Virus record (IMG/VR): IMGVR_UViG_3300034073_004811
Location: 1-36,994 of that record
Source of the DNA: a virus
Strand: one strand, 5' to 3'
DNA length: 36,994 nucleotides
The notes under the pieces are model-generated. The model was not told the DNA's origin and ran no database searches. It worked only from the letters and a program-made list of their open reading frames with translations. Shown here piece by piece: positions 14,683-20,447 of this stretch (the stretch's first letter is position 1; every line of letters begins with the position of its first letter). The position numbers and the translations under genes are program-made.

Positions 14683-15375
14683 ATGAAAATCACGGCAATG
14701 CAACTTAAGAAATTTATTCGTGAAACAATCGAAGTTGAACTTAACAGCAAGAAGAACCTCAACGAGGCCATGACTCGCATTACAGCTGAAGAGGTCGAAG
14801 CCTGGAAGAATGGCGATTGGGGATATGTTGCTGGCGATGAGAAGACTCATGATATGAATACGATGGACGTTTCTGACGTCACAGACCCAGAACGTTTTCT
14901 GCACGGTCACGAGCACGATCATCCTCATGACGATGAAGGATCAATGGTCAAGTCCCGTCTTTATGCGATGAAGCAAATGGCCCATGATCTTTGCGACATA
15001 ATTGAAAACGGAGATCAACTTCCTGGTTGGACGCAAGATCATATTGCAGTAGCGCATGAAAATCTTCAACAAGTCCATGGTTACATTACAGGTCAACAAC
15101 ATGCTGTTGAACACGGTAAACAGCTAGATAGAATCGGAGAAACTAAAACGAGACTATCAGAGGCACATAATAAAATTACAAAAGAAGAAATGAATGCGTG
15201 GATGAGAGGCGAATGGGGTTTTATATCAGAAGCTGAAGGCGCTACAAAAGAGCCTGATGAAAGTCCCGGCGCGTGGGCAGCAGATTATGAAGAGTGCAAA
15301 GTCTGTGGGTTTGATCATCGATATGATCCAGCAGACGCTATTGCAGCTCACAAAGAAAAGAATAAACCGATGTAA
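14683..15375 (+). CDS. Tagged protein with internal duplication and His-rich loop
   Basis: 230 residues. Tag: MKITAMQLKKFIRETIEVEL, followed by LNEA at 26-29. A 25-residue unit at 25-49 recurs at 157-181 with pattern L-x-E-A-x3-I-T-x-E-E-x2-A-W-x2-G-x-W-G-[YF]-[VI]. Between the copies lie a His-rich stretch (HGHEHDHPHDDEG) and a helical region with LPGWTQDHIAVAHENLQQV, a pattern that from memory is frequent in phage virion-associated proteins. The C-terminus has CKVCGFDHRYDP, possibly metal-binding. It may be processed at the L-x-E-A sites if the phage has a T4 gp21-like protease. The function is unknown. Confidence 0.75.
   Translation: MKITAMQLKKFIRETIEVELNSKKNLNEAMTRITAEEVEAWKNGDWGYVAGDEKTHDMNTMDVSDVTDPERFLHGHEHDHPHDDEGSMVKSRLYAMKQMAHDLCDIIENGDQLPGWTQDHIAVAHENLQQVHGYITGQQHAVEHGKQLDRIGETKTRLSEAHNKITKEEMNAWMRGEWGFISEAEGATKEPDESPGAWAADYEECKVCGFDHRYDPADAIAAHKEKNKPM
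14755..15225 (+). repeat. Internal protein duplication (two 25-residue units)
   Basis: Bases 14755-14829 and 15151-15225 encode two copies of the same 25-residue unit, separated by about 107 residues. The identity is at protein level (ITAEEVEAWKNGDWGYV versus ITKEEMNAWMRGEWGFI). Both copies carry an L-x-E-A at their start. Confidence 0.7.
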
Positions 15376-15390
15376 TTTTCGTTTACATCG
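15368..15390 (+). terminator. Stem-loop at a gene end, possible terminator
   Basis: CGATGTAA (15368-15375) pairs perfectly with TTACATCG (15383-15390) around a TTTTCGT loop. The stem includes the stop codon of the tagged gene. The downstream bases are A-rich (ATTAGAAAAA), not T-rich, so this is not a textbook Rho-independent terminator; it may protect the 3' end of the mRNA. Confidence 0.4.
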
Positions 15391-15400
15391 ATTAGAAAAA

Positions 15401-15406
15401 TATAAT
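15401..15406 (+). promoter_or_regulatory. Putative -10 box for the IMPDH/GMPR gene
   Basis: A perfect TATAAT 36 bases before ATG 15443, in an AT-rich gap. The -35 is unclear (TTCGTT at 17 bases, or TTTACA at 13 bases). Confidence 0.3.
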
Positions 15407-15442
15407 TTATAAATTTAGTCGTCGTTGGAATATGGTGTTTTT

Positions 15443-16540
15443 ATGCATCGAACACTATGTTTTGACGACGTACTTTTAGTTCCACAATATTCTGAAATTG
15501 AATCCAGAGCCAACATAGATCTATCGGTATCTGGATTCGATACGCCAGTCGCCAAATTACATGAGACTTTATTTAATTTGACGTGTCCAATCGTTGGATC
15601 TCCGATGGATACTGTGATGAGTCCTGAATTAGCTAAAGTTTTGGTAGATATCGGCGGGTTTGGAGTTTTTCATAGATACTGTACGATCGACGAAGCACGT
15701 GTAACTTATCTTAAGTTTATCGAATTAGCAAAAACTTGTGACGTGCCGGTAATGGCTAATTTCAACTCCATGGTTGCTATTGGAGCAATGGGCGATTATT
15801 TAGAAAGAGCTCATGCACTTTTTGAAGCTGGTTGTAGGGCGTTTTGTATTGATGTTGCGCATGGTCATCATGCTTCTGTAAGAAACGCGTTGAAAGAATT
15901 GCGTCTTAAGTTCGGAGATTCAATTCACATCATGACTGGCAACGTCGCGACGCTTGAGGCGTTTAACGATTTAGCAGACTGGGGTTCAAACTCCATTCGC
16001 GTGGGAGTTGGAGGCGGTTCGATGTGTTCAACACGAATTCGTACGGGTCATGGAATTCCGACACTTCAATCGGTGATGGATTGTGCGAAATCAGATCGTG
16101 ATGTTTTTATCGTCGCAGATGGTGGAATTAGAAATTCAGGAGATGCAGTAAAAGCATTAGCAGCTGGTGCTGATATGATCATGTTAGGATCTATTCTTGC
16201 AGGACACGATGAATCGCCCGGCGACCTAATAGATGGTAAGGGTTTCGCGTATAAGGAAAAACCTTATGGAATTAATCTATTCAAAAAATTTAGAGGCATG
16301 GCTTCTAGAGAGGCACAGCTCAAATGGCGCGGGCGAGTGTCTGTGGTTGAAGGAGAATCAACGGTTATTCCATATAAAGGCGCAGTTTATAACACATTAG
16401 TAGATCTATTGGAAGGTATTCGATCTGGCGTTTCATATTCAGGCGCAAGAACGATTAGGGAATTAAGATCTAAGGCCAAATTTGTTACAGTGACTCCTCA
16501 GGGAGTCAGAGAAAATGGACCGCATGGTAAACTATATTAA
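15443..16540 (+). CDS. IMP dehydrogenase / GMP reductase family protein
   Basis: 365-residue TIM-barrel enzyme without CBS domains. The catalytic loop [11 protein letters not shown] has Cys195, followed by TGHGIP. The phosphate-binding [19 protein letters not shown] and MLGSILAG segments and the flap FRGMAS are present. GMP reductases use a Glu in an A/x-E-G-K/x-T segment, and here VVEGEST puts Glu303 in that position, while the Arg-Tyr pair of IMPDH is not evident. GMP reductase (GMP to IMP) therefore seems more likely than IMPDH (IMP to XMP), but the call is tentative. ATG 15443 is used; a TTG at 15425 is in frame. It would rebalance purine pools. Confidence 0.85.
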   Translation: MHRTLCFDDVLLVPQYSEIESRANIDLSVSGFDTPVAKLHETLFNLTCPIVGSPMDTVMSPELAKVLVDIGGFGVFHRYCTIDEARVTYLKFIELAKTCDVPVMANFNSMVAIGAMGDYLERAHALFEAGCRAFCIDVAHGHHASVRNALKELRLKFGDSIHIMTGNVATLEAFNDLADWGSNSIRVGVGGGSMCSTRIRTGHGIPTLQSVMDCAKSDRDVFIVADGGIRNSGDAVKALAAGADMIMLGSILAGHDESPGDLIDGKGFAYKEKPYGINLFKKFRGMASREAQLKWRGRVSVVEGESTVIPYKGAVYNTLVDLLEGIRSGVSYSGARTIRELRSKAKFVTVTPQGVRENGPHGKLY

Positions 16541-16544
16541 TTAA

Positions 16545-16563
16545 ATTGATTTTTTTAATCAAT
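16545..16563. terminator. AT-only hairpin between convergent genes
   Basis: ATTGATT (16545-16551) and AATCAAT (16557-16563) form a 7-bp stem around a T5 loop, in the 18-base gap between the plus-strand IMPDH/GMPR gene and the minus-strand Cys-rich gene, overlapping the latter's stop codon. It could work in both directions but is weak because it contains only one G-C pair per arm. Confidence 0.35.
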
Positions 16564-17143
16564 CTTCGCGCGGATATTTACCCGTTATTTTTTTGGTCGC
16601 CCACGCAGCAAAAGCTTTAGGGTCGTCGATGCCTTTCATCGCTTTAGCTGTATCAACCTTATCATCGAAGGTTTTGTCGCCTTTAAAAATTTTCTTTAAA
16701 GTTTCCTTAGAAGGACCCTTTTCTTCTTTTTCATTCATACCACATTGACACATGCCTTCAGTCATACCACACTCACGACACATACCTTCTGAAGCTTCGT
16801 TCAATCCACACCCGCACGGTGAATCGATCTGCGTCGGCATCATTTGACAACTTGGACACACGTCGTCATGCGTGCAACCACACTGTCCTCCGACAACCAT
16901 CATATTGCAACCAGGACAAATCGTACCTTCATCGTCGCCAGAACTATGGTCACAATTACAAGAACCGTCGATGGGCATTTCTCCACATGCGGGGCAGACC
17001 ATCACATCTTCTGACTGTACGTCTCTTACACCGACAGCGCCTACGTCGGAAATTCCTTTTACATCCCCAATTTTGGTACCGAATACCGGCTCGATGGGAT
17101 CTCCGAACATTTCATAAAGGACTCTGTCTAGAACATTTTTCAT
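16559..17143 (-). CDS. Cysteine-rich multi-zinc-knuckle protein, unknown function
   Basis: 194 residues and the only gene on the minus strand. The middle holds four related Cys units: CPACGEMPIDGSCNC, CPGCNMMVVGGQCGC, CPSCQMMPTQIDSPCGC and CRECGMTEGMCQC, i.e. C-x2-C-x6-10-C-x-C, likely to bind zinc or an Fe-S/other metal. The C-terminal ~50 residues are basic with a DPKAFAAWATKKITGKYP motif; short D-P-x-A-x-x-A-W-x-x-x-x-T-G-x-x-P motifs, as I recall, occur in other phage proteins. The N-terminus MKNVLDRVLYEMFGDP is amphipathic. ATG 17143 is chosen over the longer ORF start at 17191, which overlaps the divergent gene. A TATAAT lies 10 bases upstream of it. Confidence 0.75.
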   Translation of the reverse strand: MKNVLDRVLYEMFGDPIEPVFGTKIGDVKGISDVGAVGVRDVQSEDVMVCPACGEMPIDGSCNCDHSSGDDEGTICPGCNMMVVGGQCGCTHDDVCPSCQMMPTQIDSPCGCGLNEASEGMCRECGMTEGMCQCGMNEKEEKGPSKETLKKIFKGDKTFDDKVDTAKAMKGIDDPKAFAAWATKKITGKYPRED

Positions 17144-17153
17144 GTTATTAATT

Positions 17154-17159
17154 ATTATA
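17154..17159 (-). promoter_or_regulatory. Putative -10 box for the Cys-rich minus-strand gene
   Basis: Read on the minus strand, this is a perfect TATAAT, preceded by TG, 10 bases before ATG 17143. The 38-base AT-rich gap between the divergent genes contains no Shine-Dalgarno sequence for either, so both transcripts may have very short or no leaders. Confidence 0.35.
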
Positions 17160-17181
17160 CATACATAAATTATCTTACGCC

Positions 17182-17490
17182 ATGGCAACAATCGACCCTA
17201 TGATTATCACAATAAACGTGCTTTTATATGGAACTGCATTTATTTTGGGATTTATCCTAGGAAAGATTACTACAGGTTCTAATCATTATGAATCGATCGA
17301 TGCGAAAGATTCTTTTTTTAAACCCCAACAAAAATCAAGAAAAAAAATAGAAATTGATGAAAAAAAGTTTGTGACAGCGATTTCGACAAATTCGCTTGAG
17401 AAAAAAGGTAAAGAATTAGGTTCACAAACGATAGTTGACGATGACGTTGCTGCGGCAGCATCCAAATTAGCGATGCTTAAGAAAAAATAG
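17182..17490 (+). CDS. Small single-pass membrane protein, unknown function
   Basis: 102 residues. One transmembrane span near the N-terminus (IITINVLLYGTAFILGFIL, residues ~8-27) is followed by a basic, coiled-coil-like cytoplasmic tail (QQKSRKKIEIDEKKF, LEKKGKELGS) and an alanine-rich C-terminus (DDDVAAAASKLAMLKKK). It could anchor something at the inner membrane. It lies just upstream of the actin-like ATPase gene, so a link to filament positioning is tempting but unproved. ATG 17182 has no ribosome site and lies 38 bases from the divergent gene start. Confidence 0.7.
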   Translation: MATIDPMIITINVLLYGTAFILGFILGKITTGSNHYESIDAKDSFFKPQQKSRKKIEIDEKKFVTAISTNSLEKKGKELGSQTIVDDDVAAAASKLAMLKKK

Positions 17491-17496
17491 TATAAT
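17491..17496 (+). promoter_or_regulatory. Putative -10 box for the actin-like gene
   Basis: A perfect TATAAT directly after the stop of the membrane-protein gene. ATG 17516 lies 19 bases downstream, with AGGAGA (17505-17510) as ribosome site. A possible -35, TTAGCG, is 18 bases upstream and is poor. Confidence 0.35.
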
Positions 17497-17515
17497 TGAA
17501 GCCCAGGAGAATTTT

Positions 17516-18520
17516 ATGGCTAAAGGTTTAGACGTTGGAACATCATTTATCGTATTAGCAGAAGAAGGTTCAAAAAATAAAGTAGCATACAAGGATTTTA
17601 GAGATGCGTTTTATGTTATTAAACCATCAACTCCCATCGCAACAAAAATGATTGAAAAGGGCTTAGCGGGAAAAACTTTCGTTAAAGACGCCGATGGGTC
17701 TTTTATTATTTTAGGTAAAGATGCTATAGAAAAAGCTGTTGAAAGAAATGACTCTGCAAAACGTCCTATGCATAAAGGCGTCGTTTCCTCGAAAGAGAAA
17801 GACGCTCGTCGAATTCTAACATATATTCTAAAGGAAGTTGCGGGCAAACCATCCGAGCCAGAAGAGAAACTGGTCTTCTGTGTACCGGCGCAACCAATTG
17901 ATCAAGAAGATGAAGATTTTGATGTTTCTTATCACGAAGATGTAATTGTTAAGCTTTTAACCGAAGTTGGTTATTCTGCTCGAGCCATCAACGAGGCCGA
18001 GGCTCTTTGTTATTCAGAGTTAGAAAACGATGATTATACGGGAGTTGCACTATCTTGGGGTGCCGGTATGGTGAACGTTTGCGTCATGCTAAATGGCGAA
18101 CCAGTAGTTAAATTTTCTACTACAAAATCAGGAGATTGGGTCGATCGCATGGCGGCCGTAGCGACCGGTGAGACAGATTCAATCGTTCAAGCTGAAAAAG
18201 AGCAAGGTGATTTTATAGTTGGACAACCAAATGATAATCAGGTTTTATCAGCCGTTGCGATATATTATGATCGTCTTATCGATTATACGACAAAGCAATT
18301 GGCTTCAGCGATGGAAGGTCATAAGTCAATTCCAAAATTCAAAGATGCGCTACCCGTTGTCGTAGCAGGCGGAACATCAAAGGCTAAAGGATTCGTCGAT
18401 CTTTTTGCAAAAAAGTTGGAAGAAAATAGTTTCCCGCTACCAGTAAAAGAAGTTCGTCATGCAGCAGATCCCCTGCATGCAGTTGCACGCGGCTGTTTAA
18501 TTGCTGCGCAAGTTATGTAA
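17516..18520 (+). CDS. Actin-like ATPase (ParM/MreB superfamily)
   Basis: 334-residue actin-fold protein. Phosphate-1 is GLDVGTSFI at residues 4-12, phosphate-2 is ALSWGAGMVNV (the usual D-x-G of the family is S-W-G), and the adenosine motif is VVVAGGTSKAKGF near residue 285. PMHKGVV corresponds to the post-phosphate-1 segment and the GDWVDRMAA region follows phosphate-2 as in actin-like proteins. The family forms filaments that position plasmids, organelles or, in a few cases, phage DNA. From memory, homologs of this length exist in bacteria as unnamed actin-like proteins. Replacement of the phosphate-2 Asp could lower ATPase activity. Ribosome site and promoter are both good. Confidence 0.78.
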   Translation: MAKGLDVGTSFIVLAEEGSKNKVAYKDFRDAFYVIKPSTPIATKMIEKGLAGKTFVKDADGSFIILGKDAIEKAVERNDSAKRPMHKGVVSSKEKDARRILTYILKEVAGKPSEPEEKLVFCVPAQPIDQEDEDFDVSYHEDVIVKLLTEVGYSARAINEAEALCYSELENDDYTGVALSWGAGMVNVCVMLNGEPVVKFSTTKSGDWVDRMAAVATGETDSIVQAEKEQGDFIVGQPNDNQVLSAVAIYYDRLIDYTTKQLASAMEGHKSIPKFKDALPVVVAGGTSKAKGFVDLFAKKLEENSFPLPVKEVRHAADPLHAVARGCLIAAQVM

Positions 18521-18523
18521 TAT
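18518..18523 (+). promoter_or_regulatory. Putative leaderless -10 box for the methyltransferase gene
   Basis: TAATAT overlaps the stop codon of the actin-like gene and ends 7 bases before ATG 18531. No ribosome site is present. The -35 (TTTAAT at 18496-18501, spacer 16) is weak. Confidence 0.25.
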
Positions 18524-18530
18524 AGCATGC

Positions 18531-19295
18531 ATGAAGAAAGTTGAATTCAAGGATGGCCTCGCTATCAACGGCGACTCTACGTCGCAAGAAGTGGTAGACG
18601 AGGTCAAGTCTTATTTGGGAAATGATACTTGCGTACCTCTTATCGCAACAGATCCGCCATACGGTAACATCGTTATGGAACATTGGGATAGAACAAAGAT
18701 GTCCGATGATGAATATGCCGATTATATGATTCAATGGACACGTCTTTGGTCACAAGTATTAGTTCAAGGTGGCGCGTTTTATGTATGGGGTGGCATTGGT
18801 CTTCCCAATTTTAGGCCATTTATCAAATATCTAACGCGAGTCGAAGACGACAATTTTAAGATGTCCAATTTGATAACTTGGTCAAAAAAACGGGCTTATG
18901 GCGTTCAAAATAATTATTTGTTCACTAGAGAAGAGTTGGCCTACTTCACGAAGGGAAATCCCAAAAAGCCTTACAAGTTTAATATACCTCTTTTAGAAAC
19001 CAAGCGAGGTTACGCGGGTTATAACAAAGAATACCCAGCAAAGAGCGAATTTTTTAGACGTACGAACGTGTGGATGGACATCAATGAGATATTCAAGGGG
19101 AAATTGCACCCGACGCAAAAACCATCCCGAGTCGTAGAAATTCCAATTGAAGTTCACACCGATCCAGGTGAATATGTGATCGATCCTTTTGCTGGTTCTG
19201 GCGCTACCGCGTTTGCTGCTAGAAAGTTGGGCAGAAAATTTATCGTTGTTGAAAAAGACGAGGAAATATTCGCTAAAATCATAGACAAATTATGA
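18531..19295 (+). CDS. DNA N6-adenine or N4-cytosine methyltransferase, beta-type order
   Basis: 254-residue site-specific amino-methyltransferase using S-adenosylmethionine. The catalytic DPPYGN is at residues 41-46, before the cofactor motif DPFAGSGATA at 218-227; this order defines the beta group. HPTQKP just before the cofactor motif is typical of the family. The C-terminal VVEKDEEIFAKI completes the fold. It may protect phage DNA from host restriction. No partner endonuclease is visible; the next gene is a PD-(D/E)XK nuclease but of homing type. The longer ORF start at 18501 lies inside the actin-like gene; ATG 18531 is preferred. Target base cannot be read from the motifs alone. Confidence 0.9.
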   Translation: MKKVEFKDGLAINGDSTSQEVVDEVKSYLGNDTCVPLIATDPPYGNIVMEHWDRTKMSDDEYADYMIQWTRLWSQVLVQGGAFYVWGGIGLPNFRPFIKYLTRVEDDNFKMSNLITWSKKRAYGVQNNYLFTREELAYFTKGNPKKPYKFNIPLLETKRGYAGYNKEYPAKSEFFRRTNVWMDINEIFKGKLHPTQKPSRVVEIPIEVHTDPGEYVIDPFAGSGATAFAARKLGRKFIVVEKDEEIFAKIIDKL

Positions 19296-19417
19296 TTACC
19301 TCGAGACTACCTGCAAAGGTAAGATTAATATAATCGAATACCTATTAGTTCATCTTAATATTGAAAAACTAGTGTGTTTGTGAAAACCAACGCATATTTA
19401 TTCTCATGAGGTGAGAT

Positions 19418-20341
19418 ATGTTGGTCTTTGCCAAGTGTGAGATATGCGATATTGATTTTCAATATGAAGAAACTAAGCGTTCCAAACCAATTAAAAAAAC
19501 TTGTTCTAAAGATTGCTCGTATAAACTTAAAGCTAAAACAAGAAATACAAAGCATCCTGCGATCGAAAAGAGCTGTTCTGATTGCGAAAATATTTTTCAG
19601 GACACGTCTAAAACAAAAACGGTGACGAGATGTTTTGTTTGCATTCAAACTTCGATGGTACAAACTAGAATGCGATCCGGAAGCTACGTTAGAACACCTG
19701 AGCAGAATGAAAAATTGTCCCAGACGTTGTTAAAAAAATACGAGAATGGTTGGGATCCCAACAGCGAAGAAAATCGTAAAAAGTCCTCGGCACACATGAA
19801 AAAATTGTGGTCATCTGGGGAACTGCAACAAAAAATAAAAAGTACCATGCTTGAAAAGTATGGTGAAGAACATTGGACAAAAACAGAACAAGGAAGGAAG
19901 TTTGTTTCTGATTTGCATAAAGGTAGAGAAACAACCGAAGAAACTAGAAGAAGAATGAGTATTTCAGCCTCCGAAAGAATTAGAAATAAAAGAGAGATTT
20001 GTTATACTTCTGCTCGAGGTGGTCATAGAAGCGACTTGGGGTTTTATTTCAGAAGCTGTTGGGAAGCCAACTTTGCACGTATTTTGAATTTTCAAAACAA
20101 ATCTTGGGAGTACGAACCTAGATCGTTTTTGTTCAGCAATGGTAAAACCTACACTCCTGATTTCCTGTGTGAAGGGATTTACTACGAAGTCAAAGGCAGA
20201 ATGATGGAAGAATGCGAAGTAAAACTTTCATTAATGAAACTTGAATATCCTGAAGTTCAAATACGATTAATTGATGGTGCAAAGTATAGAGATCTGGCAG
20301 TAAGATATAAACATCTAATCCCAAATTGGGAAGGCAAATGA
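19418..20341 (+). CDS. Free-standing homing-type endonuclease, PD-(D/E)XK with zinc fingers and NUMOD-like linker
   Basis: 307 residues. N-terminus: Cys pairs CEIC, CSKDC, CSDC and CFVC (two zinc fingers). Middle: basic repeats ending in TTEETRRRMSISAS, a NUMOD3-like DNA-binding motif. C-terminus: RSCWEANFARILNF, WEYEPRSF, then YTPDF (Asp248) and YYEVKG (Glu257, Lys259), the PD-(D/E)XK catalytic set. The build is that of a mobile endonuclease that cuts a site near its own gene. It sits directly before a broken dnaE reading frame. Good ribosome site GAGGTGAG (19408-19415). The 122-base gap before it holds no gene, only a small GCAA-loop hairpin (TACCT/AGGTA, 19308-19321). Confidence 0.82.
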   Translation: MLVFAKCEICDIDFQYEETKRSKPIKKTCSKDCSYKLKAKTRNTKHPAIEKSCSDCENIFQDTSKTKTVTRCFVCIQTSMVQTRMRSGSYVRTPEQNEKLSQTLLKKYENGWDPNSEENRKKSSAHMKKLWSSGELQQKIKSTMLEKYGEEHWTKTEQGRKFVSDLHKGRETTEETRRRMSISASERIRNKREICYTSARGGHRSDLGFYFRSCWEANFARILNFQNKSWEYEPRSFLFSNGKTYTPDFLCEGIYYEVKGRMMEECEVKLSLMKLEYPEVQIRLIDGAKYRDLAVRYKHLIPNWEGK

Positions 20342-20352
20342 AGGAATCAATC

Positions 20353-20433
20353 ATGAACACAGGAGAAAAAAAGAATCCCGTGCGCGTGCCCCACCGGTTT
20401 ATCGGTCTGCACTCGCACAGCGGATTCTCGTAA
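20353..20433 (+). pseudogene. dnaE: Displaced 5' end of dnaE (PHP domain start), out of frame with the rest
   Basis: ATG 20353 opens 26 codons ending RFIGLHSHSGFS and a TAA at 20431. This is the start of the DnaE PHP domain (E. coli: RFVHLRVHSDYSMIDG). The downstream polymerase frame resumes as TFDGMDLP. Removing the five bases TAACG (20431-20435) gives HSGFSTFDG, exactly the family spacing. So the gene is split by a 5-base insertion, or joined by recoding. In the zero frame the codons GAA AAA AAG include A AAA AAG (20367-20373), a classic -1 slippery heptamer; slippage there would also enter the polymerase frame but would replace the His-x-His motif. Assembly error must be excluded. Confidence 0.7.
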
Positions 20434-20447
20434 CGACCTTTGATGGA

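Noticed and set aside
19296-19417. Possible intron remnant or small RNA before the endonuclease gene
   Set aside because: Only a 5-bp GCAA-loop hairpin is visible, with no group I core sequences or terminator.
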